NCBI GenBank assembly: GCA_030068145.1
Contig: JAPJBO010000035.1
Location: forward strand, 310,001 to 374,000
Origin: Diplonema papillatum
Lineage: Eukaryota > Euglenozoa > Diplonemea > Diplonemida > Diplonemidae
Direction: 5' to 3'
Length of the DNA stretch: 64,000 nucleotides
In this document: positions 34,501 through 55,854 of the stretch, piece after piece
Numbering within the stretch: the stretch's first letter is position 1
Layout of the letters: the number at the start of each line of letters is the position of its first letter
Notes under the pieces: generated by a model
What the model saw: only the letters and a program-made list of their open reading frames with translations
The model's database searches: none
What the model was told of the DNA's origin: nothing
Program-made: the position numbers and the translations under genes

Positions 34501-35677
34501 GTCTGGACGTACACCCTATTGGAACGCGCCTGCGATCCGAGCGAAGGATCCGCTCCCCGCAGGGCCCGCGTTCGTCGCCACGCGGGGAGGGCCTTCCCCT
34601 GTCCCGCGCTCGCACGCGGCGCTGCCGGACGGCCGCGGGTCGCCCGTGTGCACGCACGCCCGGAATCCGCCGCCGGCGCGGCCCCGTTGCAACAGGGCCG
34701 TGCGCCTCCGCAGCCTGTCCCCGGATGCCCTGCCCGGTGACGTCGTGCGCGACGTCGGCTGGTTCTTCGCCCACGCGATGCGCGGCCTGCAGCGCAGCGC
34801 GGCCCACCACCTGCTCGCACGGTACTACCGCGGGTGGGCCGGCTTCCGCCGGGCGCGAACCCCGCAGCCGAAGGGCGCAGGTTCTCCCGCGCCGCTGCGC
34901 GCGTGCTTTTTGCGGTGGGCGGCTTTCCCCCGCGCCGCCGGAACCAGACGGGCGAACAGAGCAGACCGGCTCGCTGCGTCCCTCGCGCGCGCCACGGCCG
35001 CCCGGCAGCTCGGGCAGTGCTTCCGGCGGTGGCGCGCGGCGCCGGCGCAACGGGCGCGGAGACAGCGCCTCGCGGCGCCCCTGGCCCAGTGGGCCCGGGG
35101 CTGGCTGCTGGGCGGATACTACAGGCGGTGGCGTGAGCATGCGGCTCGGGTTGCGGGCCGGGCGCGCGAAGGTGCGGGCCGGGCGCGTTTTGCGGCCGCC
35201 TTGGCCGGTTCGGTGGGCGTCCGGTTGCTCGGCAGGTATTACAGGGCGTGGCGCGAAATGCGGCTGCTGGCGCAGTCCCGGCGGCCCTCCGCCGGCGGCG
35301 GGGGGGGCGACGACGCGTTCGCTCTGCTGTGGGGCGTCGTGCGGAAGAAGGCGAAGGAAGCCGCGCAGGGCCGCCGGGACGTCGAGAAGCTGAAGCGCGC
35401 CGCGGCCGTCTCGCGCCTGCTGCCGGCCGACCTGCTGCGGAGGCGCTTGTCCGTGGGCCTCGCCGCGAGGTGCTACGGGGCCTGGCGGCTGTTCCTCGCG
35501 CGCCGGGCTTCTTCGAAGGCTGTCGAGCGCCGCAACGCTGCTCCCGCGACCCTTGCCAGGTTCGCCGGCTTCGGGACAAACGAGTGCGACGACGACGAAG
35601 TTGCGAGCGAAAGCCTCTACGATGCTCTCGGCGTCGACGCTCCCGTGGTGCGCCGATTGTGGGACAGATTGCAGTAG
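31532..35677 (+). CDS. 1381-residue Pro-rich protein with six W-motifs (Sfi1-like)
   Basis: A single long frame starts at the ATG after gagaagcagg and ends at TAG 35675. Residues 1-1050 are disordered, rich in Pro, Ser, Arg and Gln. Within them, residues about 578-853 contain a 49-residue repeat that is perfect in tandem (from 33482, period 147 bases) and has diverged relatives on both sides. The C-terminal 300 residues hold six helical motifs of the form L-x-x-x-Y/F-x-x-W: LLARYYRGWAGF (1092), LRACFLRWAAF, LGQCFRRWRAA, LLGGYYRRWREH, LLGRYYRAWREM and LAARCYGAWRLF (1310). This spacing recalls Sfi1 centrin-binding arrays, so a role at a basal body or in a contractile fibre is plausible but unproven. 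Codon bias to G/C in the third position matches the other exons. An upstream in-frame start at 31460 is possible. Confidence 0.78.
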   Translation: MVGLPQAAGRLPRTPPHTAAQGDPPSRGAPTVKRVSTALKARGPTSPPVRAPAQGIPPVTSRLSPVTKQQPRGPHNPPGHSPESSVPCTRQHGGHPPSSSTPYQRAPSPQGQPHRQGSLSPTAQRESPASVDRTASVQFGASAAGLPSQHGAQAEKGAASPSAAARRMASPTLPSQRCAQFKKNTAPPSVPAGGRLSPDAVATSTGRARVLPSRVPVPSRPPSSVSFVSSTPDRTPSRGTMPVKPSLSSSQDVQKQHPPTASRNNSELDGNSPSAGRQGFPRQGHQASSPASPPSSPGCNLSCETRSQSRTQQRVPPSHAPAHAPPSAADGFRASPFPTDSGMQNNPADRPLQRIPASNHAMHSTNYSYAGSPGQQIPPTTKALASDPTAHNLPTTRVGAESIHTPANHRVRFAPSSPNTESGENLNHADRSALCPRTEYQASDHENHACPSNHTPVQVAYSAPSYTTCPSRLSPEVPDVEATTLEQSPELPPPPVPRAANTRGTADIRPPGLSSPCPPERSARMQTGITVPTSPVDGRPGGENREAFSGLPRHESAAQSSASRQVARTAAQPASSSLQRSCPEEGHLGRPFPGPREFPPDTSTTAAGGTAPVSFPTKAGECARQSDGRAAASPTPFGPQLGLPRQSRPEGHLVLANPGGCGTKAGDTVRQSDGRERVLATPTPSSPQHRLPGQRYPEEGHLVLANPGGCGTKAGDTVRQSDGRERVLATPTPSSPQHRLPGQRYPEEGHLGLRSFPGGARRPPDTDPGGCGAALASLPTKAGDTMRHNDGRERVLANPTPSSPQPGLSDQRYPEDGHRGLRPFPEARIPPATAAPAAGDCGTIAVSHPSKACDGREPPRRSPLDGGPAARPEGAQWDAPGGQPRGSPLRPNGHSSRHPATEYRPAGPTSRGEHAAAREHVPVAGRLAGGLQQSAGPETRVVALQYDAPFSCVARSHAQIEGISPAFNSAATGVELQKPWENPPARLDEPSGRTPYWNAPAIRAKDPLPAGPAFVATRGGPSPVPRSHAALPDGRGSPVCTHARNPPPARPRCNRAVRLRSLSPDALPGDVVRDVGWFFAHAMRGLQRSAAHHLLARYYRGWAGFRRARTPQPKGAGSPAPLRACFLRWAAFPRAAGTRRANRADRLAASLARATAARQLGQCFRRWRAAPAQRARRQRLAAPLAQWARGWLLGGYYRRWREHAARVAGRAREGAGRARFAAALAGSVGVRLLGRYYRAWREMRLLAQSRRPSAGGGGGDDAFALLWGVVRKKAKEAAQGRRDVEKLKRAAAVSRLLPADLLRRRLSVGLAARCYGAWRLFLARRASSKAVERRNAAPATLARFAGFGTNECDDDEVASESLYDALGVDAPVVRRLWDRLQ

Positions 35678-36949
35678 TCTACAGTTTCTAGTCTACTACG
35701 GTCCTCGGTGTGTATAATCGAGCGCAGCTGCGCGAATCGCCGGCAGGCAGATTCAAGAAAAAGCACGCGCGCGCGCGAAAGCGCAGCGGTGCGAGAATGA
35801 AGGACATCACCAGTCTGACCTCATCTTCGTCCGTCGCATCGCGACCGTCTTCGGACGACGTTGCCAAGTAACGCTAACCTTTCACAATGCAAGCCTACCC
35901 TTGCGCGAAAAATAGTGGGCGCACCTGAACGGCGTGTTGTTGACGCACTCGGAGCCAAGAGCTGTGCTACGTGCAGGAGTGTCCAGTTGATGAATTCATG
36001 CAGGTCACCAAGGTCATCTTCGTTTGGGGCTTTTTGTCCCGCCATTCTCTATTTTTGCGAGCGAAACTAGGATGCCAGCTTGCGGGACTTAATAAATGGG
36101 CACTGCCCTTTCCGTCGAATAAGTCATCGAGTTGCTTTTTCTTTTGACGATGCGCGGCAAGCTAGATTGCAGCGATATGCCACAGCTGTACCGTGTACAG
36201 CCTGCCGCACGGGAGCTAAGCTTTACGAGTTCGGCGAAACTGCGATGGCTACCTACTTCCCGAACGAGTTGGGGCTTGGCACTTGCGCTGAACAAGCCCG
36301 TAGAGACGGTGAGGCCGAGCGAACCTTGTGGCAGTGCTAAGCTGGTCAAGCACTGTGCTGCTAGGCTGCGAAGCTCTTGCCCCCGCAGCGAGCTTCTTCT
36401 ATTTCTTTTTGGCTGTGCACAGCCAGTTGTATCATTCTGTCCGTTGATGTGTCGATAGAGAAAATTCTAGGCGCGGTGTTTGCTTGTACGCGCCGACAGA
36501 AAAAAATATGCAAAAAACATATCCGTCAATTAGTTTAGAGAAGAAATATAAGAAAGGAACTGATCATCCCTCGGGATCCACGGTAGCACAAAGTGTTTCC
36601 CAACCTCGTTTGCAGATTCTCCGATCCTTGTGCAGTGCAGGGGAGATGTGCTCATCCTCAAGAATGCAGAACAGGCCAATCCTGAATCGTTTGAACGAGA
36701 TTTTGAGGTCATTCGGGACCCAAAAGGTTGTGCCCGGTGCAGCCGAAACCCGAAAAAGGGTAGCGTTCCACTGTCCGTCAAGATTTGTCTATACGAAATT
36801 GAGAACCGATTCGAACCTGTGTCATAGCCAACCGGGCAACAAGTTCCAACTGCGAAGGAGGGGCTCAGGACAGAAGAAATGCGAGGCGGTTACATCTGGC
36901 CACATGCCACACGTATGAGAAAGAAGATGCCACAACGCAACAGTCGTCG
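35678..36949. other. spacer, no gene recognised
   Basis: No conserved frame was found. A box B-like tRNA phrase occurs on the minus strand near 36806-36830 (caggttcgaatcgg), without a fold. Confidence 0.45.
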
Positions 36950-37305
36950 AACTACAGATGAGCTTGCGACACCGGCTCGTCGAAGTGCAAAACGACGGCA
37001 AACAGCGAGAGGGGGTGGAGGAAAGATGACGTTGCGGGGACGAGCGCAGCGCTGGTGCGTGGAAGGAAGCGACGGGATGTACCAGCCGGCGTCCGGGCGC
37101 GCGTCGGCGGCCGCGGCGCCGGCGGGCAAGTCGCTGTACTCGCCTCGCGCGCTGAGCCGGCGGCCCTCGTCCCGCGGAACGCGCACCCCATCGCAAACGG
37201 CAACTCCCTCCCGCGCAGCAGGCAATAGTGGCCGAGGTTCCGGTAGTGCCGGCCGCACCTTACCAAACCTGCCTCTTTTTCTCTCTCCACGTCGCATGAT
37301 TCCCT
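36950..37305 (+). pseudogene. first upstream copy of the coiled-coil gene 5' end
   Basis: It repeats the flank (cgaagtgcaaaac, gagagggggtgg, aggaaagatgacg) and the first 75 or so codons of the gene that starts at 38217, with several small deletions. One of these joins the serine-rich part differently. It ends near gtagtgccggccgcacc. Confidence 0.85.
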
Positions 37306-37533
37306 GAGATGTTCGCTTCGGCTTGAGCACTCGGGATGATGACACAGGAGAGGGATAGGGGGTCCGGGGAGGTAGGGTCCCGCCCGAGAATCAGGGGAGA
37401 CAAGCTTTGAGATTTCGTCGCGAGGTGACCCCTCGCCCGCTAAAATGCCCTCTTTCAGGCCCTCACCCCCTCGCCATTTTTTTTCGCGTCAAAGTTCCTG
37501 TTCTGGCCCTCGGCTCCCTTTGTAAAAAGGTGG

Positions 37534-38032
37534 CTAGGCAGACGGTGATACGATGACCTCGCAACGAGGTAGTCACCTGGTGGCTATGCAAGCCATCGCC
37601 ACAGATATTCTTGCATTCTGACTTTAACGAGAACGGTACACCATGGTCTACCAGTGGTCCGGATTAGAACTCGCGACAACGGCTCGTTTTCGCGAGTGCA
37701 AAAACGGAAAACAAAACAAAACAGGGAGAGGGGGTGGTTTTTTAGGAAAGATGACGTGGGACGAGCACGCGTCCCCGCAGCGCTGGCGCGTGGAGGGAAG
37801 CGACGGGATGTTCCAGCCGGCGTCCGGGCGTGCGTCGGCGGCGGCGCCGGCGCCGGCGGGCAAGTCGCTGTACTCGCCGCGCGCGCCGAGCGGCTCGGTC
37901 TCGAAACGCGAGCTACTGCGAGCCGGCGGCCCTCGTCCCGCGGAACGCGCACCCCATCGCAAACGGCAACTCCCTCCCGCGCAGCAGGCAACAGTAAGGT
38001 TCCGGTGGTGCCGGCTAGGCACACGGTGATAC
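37534..38032 (+). pseudogene. second upstream copy of the coiled-coil gene 5' end
   Basis: A 479-base tandem unit (37534-38012) is followed directly by the unit that holds the true start. It includes repeat B, the flank with agaacggtacaccat, the ATG at 37750 and codons matching residues 1-85. Small deletions take it out of frame. It ends at ggtgccggctaggcacac, which is also where the next unit starts. Confidence 0.88.
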
Positions 38033-38216
38033 GATGACCTCGCAACGAGGTGGTCACCTGGTGGCTATGCAAGCCATCGCCACAGATATTCTTGCATTCT
38101 GACTTTAACTAGAACGGTACACCATCCGGCTTAGAACTCGCGACAACGGCTCGTTGAAGTGCAAAAACGGAAAACAAAACAAAGCAGGGAGAGGGGGTGG
38201 TCCTGGGGGAGGAAAG

Positions 38217-48098
<9,882 letters not shown>

Positions 48099-49806
48099 AG
48101 ACACGGCAGACCTTTCTTACACTCTGCTGCTGTGCAGCGTGAAGTGAGGAGACCGGAAACTCCCCGGAGATATGGTCTCTCTCTCTGGCAGCGATGTACA
48201 ATTCCGCCTAGGGTCGCCACCGGCTCTGCAACAGGATTCGGCTAGCGAACATTTTTGGGGCGACCAGTTGCTCTCTTGCAAGAGCGTCTGAAGGTAGGGT
48301 TCGGGAACAACTACTTGCTCGTAACCAACAAGAAGAGCCTCTGCAAAAAGCGCGTTGGAGACCAGCCTCAGAAGCTGGAGCTAAAGCTGGGTTGAAAAGC
48401 GGGTGTCACACCCTCATTTCGGGTGTGCATTTTCACGTGTTTTGGTTGTAGCACACCCTCTTTAGCTACAGCATCTGGGGCTAGGCTCCACCGTGTAAAG
48501 AAACGTTGACCCAACCAAGATCCCCGCCGTTTCAGAGCCAGCCTTCGATGTGAAATACGTTCGGGCTGGCAACCTGTTCGGTCTAAGAACCCTTTTTTTG
48601 CTTTCTCGTCCATTTGCACACATCTGCCTAACTTTCGCAAAAACGAACCTTTACTAGTACACGTCTTCCTGGCGGATAGACCAGCGGCAGCGTCCTTTCC
48701 TACTTTGCTTGCCTTGCCTGGCTCTGTATGCAGCAGAGGTCACTTCGTCGGTCGCCCGAGACCGGGCTGGTACAGGAGCACTGGGGCGAAAGAGGTTGCC
48801 GTCAACAGATGTCTCCTCCACCCCGAAGAGGTGTCGTTCACCGGGGAGTCACGGCTCATCATTCTGAACGCCTCGAGGAGGGACAACGCGAGGTACCCTA
48901 TGGCTATATTGCACGATGAAACGATAGTTAGGCACGTGTGCGGTCGATTTGGAGATGTCGGTACGTGTGGCCTCTCTCCTTGCTGCAACCCTTATTAGAT
49001 ACTTAGACAAAGTTTCTTCTTTCTTCTTTTCCAATTCCCAAAACAACGTTGGAGTCTCATATGGAACCCCAAAGTAGCGGCGTTTCACAAGCATCTGCCC
49101 ATCACTCAACGTCGTTAAGCCGGTCTATCCCTTTCTGATAGACCATGCAGTACCGTCCATGTTTGAGATTACAAAGCAAATAATCTGTGGCTATGGACTG
49201 CATAAGTCACTCAGCTGTGCGGCAGGTAATTCGACACAGTTCCAGGAGGTACGAACCGGCTTAGTCGAGCAACTGAGTTCAGTTCAACAAAAAAAGGACA
49301 ACTCGATAATCAATCATCTGAGCCACCGGCCTGCGGTTGCACACAACCCGTTGGTCTAGTTCCCCTTTTCAGTTACTGCACTACCGTCGAAAACGCTGAT
49401 GCTGCAGAAGCTTGTCATGGGCTCGCACCCACTTGAAGCCGTGCGCCAACATTCGGTTGGCCTGACTGCTCCGCAAACCCTACCACCACTTCTTTTAACC
49501 AAGATTTTTTTGCCAGCTGTTCTCGCGTCCCAAACGGGACACGAAATCTTTAGCCATACTTCAACTCTCTTTTGCACTAGTCGCCAGCAGCCGGTACTCG
49601 ATTTCGCGGCTTTCTTCGGTCGATTCCACTCGATCAGGGGGGGTCTGAAGATTTGCAGGCATCCGTCGCGACTGGGGTGAGAGCAAACTGAGCTGTTGTC
49701 CCTACGTATGCTACGACGGTGAAAAAGTCCAGTACACTTACAAATTGTAGCCCTCGCCGTTTCACAACCCGGCACGAACTACGATGGGTTCTGGGGGGAC
49801 CAGACC

Positions 49807-49930
49807 GCCCCTTTCTGTTTTTGTATCAGCACCTGCTTTTGTAGGAAATCCTCGGGGAGGCCGCTGGTTGTCAAAGGAAAGGAGGAACACGGGCTGAAGC
49901 CCTCGCGAAACACAGGTAAATCTAGGTTGT
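49807..49930 (+). repeat. dispersed repeat R1, 3' part, diverged
   Basis: It holds tttttgtatcagcacctgct, tgtaggaaatcctcgg and gcgaaacacaggtaaatct. It is more diverged than the copies at 2400 and 58975. Confidence 0.75.
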
Positions 49931-50840
49931 TTTGTTTTCTCCCGTCCAGCCTCCGATATAAGCACCGGGCGGCTGCCCCTCCGGGTATTTTTAGCGTTTC
50001 GTGGTAACGAACGCGTTTGCCATCGCATCGGATGGCAGGCGAGTCATGGCCCGCCCCAGACTCGTCTTCACTCCCGACTGCAGGGTCAATTGTTTGTGCT
50101 TTTTCCGACCCTCTAGTGGGCTTCATCACACAGGACGTGGTCAGTAATGCCAGCTGTCGAGTGGCTGCTGCGTTTTCCGGAGCAAAATTATCAAGGCGTG
50201 GCGTACCGTGGGCTTGAAACTTAGCGGATTGCTGCGGCTGACCGTTGCTCCTGCCCCGGAGCGAAGTTCTTCACTGTCTGTTGATGGACACTGGTCTGCT
50301 GATGTTCCTGGTGTTGGAAAAACGTTCCTCAAACGTGACGTAACCGGTCGAACCTCACATGCATATTTGTGCCCCATGCTGCACGGAAAAGTACAAAGAA
50401 AAACTTGAACACCGGATCCTTAACCAATTTTTTCACTCTCAAAAAACGTAGCTTTACCAGTTAACCCCGCAACCGTGCGGTGCAGTCCGTTGTACCTCGA
50501 AAGGAGGCAGCTGCATCATCCGGAGGCCTGCGTGCGGTCCTGGTCAACGATCGTCACCCCGCAACCGCCGCCCCTCAGTTTTTCCCAACATTCCCCACGA
50601 TGAATCGTCAGCCTGGTGGGGCAGGTCCACTTTCTAGAACACTTGTACCTCTTCCCTTGCAAAGGGAGACACCTCTTCAACACGCTTTGGACTGTTCCTT
50701 GTTCGAGTATCTCCCGGCGTGGAAGGTGCTCTCTTTTAACTCGTTTACTGCGTCAGTGTAGTGCGCGCGCGCTTGAAAACACCTGACTTCTGTTTGTCCT
50801 TTGCATTCGTAGATTGCAGCGTGCTAGCGCCACAACCGAG

Positions 50841-50912
50841 ACTGGGATGCGAACCCAGGATTCCAGTCCAGGATTTCGAACCACGACGCGAGGTAATGAG
50901 TTGGCCACGAGG
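50841..50912 (-). ncRNA. tRNA-like segment 4
   Basis: On the minus strand a box A-like tggccaactcattacc is followed by ggttcgaaatcc, and then by a perfect five-pair T arm (ctggg ttcgcat cccag). The acceptor stem is not formed. It is probably a tRNA relic or a pol III-promoter-bearing element. Confidence 0.4.
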
Positions 50913-51196
50913 TGAAGAGTTCCACGGCTTGTGAAGCGCCACTCGTCCGGACCCAATCGCGAAGCCGAAAGCCTGCCGAACCCCAAGCTCGTGGAACGCG
51001 GGAAAACGCCGCGTAGTATCCAGAGTGACAATCCATGCGAGGGCCCAAACCCCCGACATCGAAAGGGGTTCCCCGCTGGTCAATCACCGGTGGATCCTCG
51101 CGTGCTCGTCGTGCCTTGTGATACTCGAAACAACAGAAACTTTAAAAACGGTACGTGCCGCGTCTCAGAAATGAGCCACGGTCCAGAGGCGGACAC

Positions 51197-51636
51197 GAAG
51201 ACAATAGGAACACCAGGATACACGTCACCCAGGTGGAGAAACTGCAACGCGAGCTCACGTGAAGACAATAGGAACACCAGGATCAAGGTTACGTTGGTAG
51301 AGAAACCGCAACGCGAGCCTCGCGTGAAGACAATTGGAGCACCAGGATCAACGTCACATAGGTGGAGAAACCGCAACGCGAGCCTTGCGTGAAGACAATA
51401 GGAACACCAGGATCAACGTCACGTAGGTGGAGAAACCGCAACGCGAGCCTTGCGTGAAGACAATAGGAACACCAGGATCAAGGTTACGTTGGTAGAGAAA
51501 CCGCAACGCGAGCCTCGCGTGAAGACAATTGGAGCACCAGGATCAACGTCACATAGGTGGAGAAACCGCAACGCGAGCCTTGCGTGAAGACAATAGGAAC
51601 ACCAGGATCAACGTCACGTAGGTGGAGAAACTGCAT
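51197..51636 (+). repeat. 65-bp tandem repeat with 195-bp higher-order pattern
   Basis: There are about 6.7 units of 65 bases beginning gaagacaataggaacaccag. Units 2, 3 and 4 reappear as units 5, 6 and 7 with the same private variants, so a block of three units was duplicated as a whole. A shorter repeat (gcagagcgccaaggaccacg) follows at 51652 and 51770. Confidence 0.93.
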
Positions 51637-51994
51637 GCCTCGCGACCTGGCAGAGCGCCAAGGACCACGTCAGCGGCGGATACGAGGCCACACACCTCTA
51701 CGGCCTGGTGCTGGAACACCAGGCGCTACTACTGACGTGCAAGAAAGACGGGAAAAGAACGCGAGCCGGCAGAGCGCCAAGAACCACGTCAAAGGCGGAC
51801 ATGACGCCAAACAACTCCAACGCCCCGAGTCCCGATCCCCAAGACAAAAACCAGGGTAACTCCTTTCGACACACAACACACTAACACTCCCCTCCTCTAC
51901 CTCTTCGTTTTCCTGTTTGCTTCTCCGTTCGCCTCGGAAAAGTCTTCACCTCGCCACGCGGACCCTTCCTTCCAGCAAACTCCTTTTTTGCACA

Positions 51995-52342
51995 ATGTTC
52001 GCGAGGGCATTCCGCTCGGCGGCCGCGCGCTCGACCCTCGCGGGGAGCCGCCGGACGCTCACCGCCGACCACCTCCGCTTCAGCTTCGAGAAGGCCGACG
52101 TTGACAAAAGCGGGTTTTTGGAGCAGGCCGAGCTCGAAGCCGCGCTGAAGAACCAAGGCTGCAACATGAGCGAGGAGCAGTTCGCCCGGCTCGTCTCCGC
52201 GATGGACACAGACGGCGACGGCCGCATCTCGCTCGAAGAGTTCGAGCGGTTCGTGTACCCGATCGACTTCGAAGGTTGCACGTTCGCTGAAGACACCAAA
52301 GGCATCACCGAGCGCGAGATGCGCGAGCTGGCGTCCCTTTGA
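51995..52342 (+). CDS. small EF-hand protein, probable mitochondrial presequence
   Basis: The 115-residue single-exon frame starts MFARAFRSAAARSTLAGSRR, an Arg/Ser/Ala-rich amphipathic N-terminus without acidic residues that is typical of mitochondrial targeting. Two complete EF-hand loops follow: residues 35-46 (D-x-D-x-S-x-F...E) and 71-82 (D-x-D-x-D-x-R...E), both with the position-12 Glu expected for calcium binding. A short acidic tail ends at TGA 52340. A strong pyrimidine tract and an AG (ccttccttccag) lie 19 bases before the ATG, so the mRNA 5' end may be made by splicing, cis or trans. The protein is likely a calcium sensor or part of a larger complex. The partner is unknown. Confidence 0.88.
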   Translation: MFARAFRSAAARSTLAGSRRTLTADHLRFSFEKADVDKSGFLEQAELEAALKNQGCNMSEEQFARLVSAMDTDGDGRISLEEFERFVYPIDFEGCTFAEDTKGITEREMRELASL

Positions 52343-53740
52343 GCAGCTGACTTGAAAAAAAAAGAAAAAGAAACGCATAACACCACGCAACGTCGCAACT
52401 GGGTGGACTAGTTTGACACTTGCGGTCGTTGGGGGACTCACACCGCTATCCTGTCTGCAGACGATAAGGTTTCGCCGGTTCCGCGCTGATGTTAGTCCGC
52501 TTCCATGTCCAGCCAGGACCGAAACACGGTGCAGGCAAGAATCATTCGGTGCTTGAGTACATCCGTCCTCGCAACCCTCCCGGGGTTGTTGTCGAGGAAA
52601 AAGGCTGCCGACACGCCCAAACCCGGACTTCTGGCTGGAAAATGGGTTTTGGGTGCAGACCTAAGCATATACACTCCCCGAACGATTGCCTTGTAAAAAT
52701 AAGATAAGCAAGGAGAAGGAAGAAAGAGAGCAAACAACCCCCCCTCTAGCTAAACCGATCCCGCCCAGCCTTCGTCTGCTTTTTCTCGTTGTAGAAGGAC
52801 ACGGGCAAGAAAGAACCATTAATGAAAAAAAGGAAGTCCTGCTTGGTTGTTTCCACAGAAAGACACCTCCCCGGCCCCATTCCCGACTCCTTATCGATTG
52901 CTGTTCTTTTCCTTTTATCTCTCTACTTACGCCAGCCGTAGTAGTGCACGGGGCGGCAGTGAGGCAACCGGATACTTCCACGGAGAGATGGTCCCTGCAC
53001 TCTCACTCGTCTTTGTCTCTTTCTGTTTTCCAGTTTAAGCTCCTTCGGGAGAAATACTCGAGGTCGTGAACCGGAGGAATTGTGCCGAAACGCATGTGAA
53101 ATCTGATTTCCGGGAGGGTTTAACAAGGAAAATACCTGGGTTCTTTGTTACTGTATTGTTTTTTTACCAAACATGAAATGTTCGAGGAGAAGCTCGTCCG
53201 TGACGTTTTCACTTGCGTCCTGAATTCAGCTTTACGTAAAAAGCGATCAGGCACTACGTTCAACGAAAACAACTCTCTCTTCCCATCATCATCATCATCA
53301 TCATAATCATTAGTTTTGTATACAGCCGCGGTTGTGCGAGTGGCGAGCTCTTATTTTCATCACCGGCACTTACGAGTATCTCTCTTTCCCTTTCCAGAGG
53401 TCTTTCCGAAAACTCTCGCTAACATAAACGAAAGAAAGACGAAATACACAACACGGCACGCGATACCCCCCCAAGTTGACCGTCGGTAACACAACAGGCT
53501 CCGCGGCTGTGCAGCCAAGCTTCGGAACTCTTTTTTCTCTTTTTCGTCGGGGTCTGTAGCTCGTTTTCCTATGAGCAATTTTTTTTGAGAGTGACCGATG
53601 CCTCGTGAGGTCGTTGTGTGCGTGTTTTCGCGCGTCGCGGCTTGCTCGTGGCAAAAAAGGTATAGAAGGGGGGGGGGGGAAGAAAAGAAGAGCACGCTGC
53701 ACTATTTTTAGCTGCTGCACTGTAGTGACAAATTGACACC

Positions 53741-53905
53741 TGACAATCTTGCGGGGTTGCCCTACAATGTATTTCGAAGGCTAAAAGCGTAGGCAGCGAG
53801 AACTGGATGTTGAGCAGTGCAATTGTGACCTCTAGCCCAGAAAAGGAAACAATAAGCACCTGCTTTTTTGCGGGAAGTACTCGAGGAGGCCGTAAGTGGC
53901 CAAAC
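53741..53905 (+). repeat. dispersed repeat R1, rearranged copy
   Basis: It has ctgacaatcttgcgggg, ggttgccctacaatgta and, further on, aataagcacctgctttttt and cgaggaggccgtaagtgg. The middle differs from the 2248 copy. Confidence 0.65.
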
Positions 53906-55854
53906 GTGAGGATGAAATTGGCGGTACTCATCAGCATTGCCGATGGCACCCCACCAACGGACTTAAACCACGAAAGAGGAAATGTGCGCTATACGCAGTG
54001 GGTGCAAGCGCTCACATTGTTTCTCCGTCACCCAGCCTCCGTCGGAAAAGCACCGGCTCCTCGAGTAATTTTCGAACCCAGACCAACCCTTTCACTCTGA
54101 AAATACTTCACCCCCACACACGCACGCATCAGCGATTGAAATTTCCCATCTGCACTTCTGAAAAGCGTTCAGCTGCGAGGTGCGCGAAAAAAACCAGAGG
54201 GGGATTTCGTCGCTGAAAAAAAAAAAAAAAAAAACGCACTCCTGCACACATTCATAACACACCCCATTCAAACTGGTCATCGAATGCTGACTAACATATC
54301 CTCGTTGCTGTCCAGATGAACGCTGCAACCCAAGGGGATACGCGGAGCGCCTCTTTCAGAACAAGATCAGACACTGGAAACACAATGGAAGACCAGTCGG
54401 TCCCTGGCGACATGGGCCACCATTGGCGGGCTATGGAAGCGTCAGCACCGTGGCCGGAGGTTCCCGTTTCCTTCGTGGGGGTGGGGATGCAAACAAGCAA
54501 GTGATGTGCCCCCAAGGCATATTTTCTTTCGAAATACGGCGAGAGAAGGTCCTCGGTCGGGAAGGGGGGTGACATAAAAAAGAGAGGACGTTGATGAGTT
54601 GCTCAGATTCTTCCCCGCTTCTCCTCCCCTCTCCATCCGGCTCTCTCGGGGTGCACATGACTCTGAACCATTTCCGGCACGCGGTAAGCTGTTCTATCTT
54701 GTACGTGCTGAGGAATATATTCTGTGCCCATGCAGTTTGTATCCTGTTGTGTTGTGCTTGGCGGCAGTTGCCTACTGCAGCGTAAGCCCGTGCTACCAGA
54801 TGCCCGGTGCTAGTGTACTGGAGACGAAAAACGCAGAGTTGCAACTGGGTCAATCTGTGTCCTGCTACTAGGTGGACGTGGTGGCGAGCTACGAACGGAC
54901 TCACGTCGGGTAGAGTGCGTTGCTCAGGGTAGTCGAAGGCCTGACAATCTCACTAATGCAACAAATTTCCGACTCACGTCGGGTACTGCCAGTGCAGATG
55001 GGACAAGGTGATGATTATCCAATGCGGTCTTGCGTTCCCCCCCCCCCCCCCCCCCCCAGAACTCACCTCCCTACAACTTAGGCTTCCCTTGTTATTGTAG
55101 ACGTTTCTATCCCGTCCCTCCCGCCCCGCCCACACTTCGTCTGCTGTGAACCTTTATGCCGCGGGTGCGTTCAAACACCCTCTGTCGGCTAAAGGCACGG
55201 TTAGGCAATCTGCAAGACGGAAGCTGACCACTTCCGAGCAACAGAAGGACGTTCGTTGTGCCCACCTAAAGAAGAAAATGGTCCGAGGCGAAGGAAGGGA
55301 TGGCACTTCATTGAACCAGCGAACGCCTCTGAGCACTCATGAACATCGCGATGCGTCAGAAACACAGCTATTTGCTCTGGTAGCATTTGACTGCAATGGG
55401 TCGAAGGTCGCTGTAGATATTCTTTCGTCGCAGGCGCTGAACACCAGAAAAACAAGAGGTCTCGACCTCTCGGCACTCCGGGCCGTACCCTTTTTGCGTG
55501 GGCTCTCCCCCCTTCCCCGCGAATTTTATCTTCTTCCGTTTAGTTTGGTCCCCTGGCGACGTCCTGTCTTTCCAGCACTTTTCTTTCCGGCAACATGCAA
55601 ACAGCGGCTTGGAGACCGAGCACGGAGCACCGGACGGTGGACAAAGCACCTCAGCCCCCATGCGACGGAGCGAGATCCAGTGCGGAAACGGCTTGTGGGA
55701 AACTCTGGGTCGAACTTATGGAGTTTCTTGACTCCAACGGGGAGGTTGAGGCTCCTTGGAAAGGTCCCGCAGCACATCTATTCACTGCAGCAACCTTTGA
55801 TCCTATTTGGCCGTGTCTTCCGAGCTCCAGCTCCAGTTCTGACTTTTCAGTACT

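Larger units (their letters stand above)
48099..51196. other. spacer, no gene recognised
   Basis: A frame at 48705-48998 has a globular-looking stretch (EVSFTGESRLIILNASRRDN) but no family match and no clear splice sites. Repeat R1 lies at 49807-49930 and a tRNA-like segment at 50841-50912. Confidence 0.45.

Noticed and set aside
51197-51636. CRISPR-like look of the 65-bp array
   Set aside because: There are no unique spacers between repeats, the units are contiguous, and the DNA is eukaryotic.
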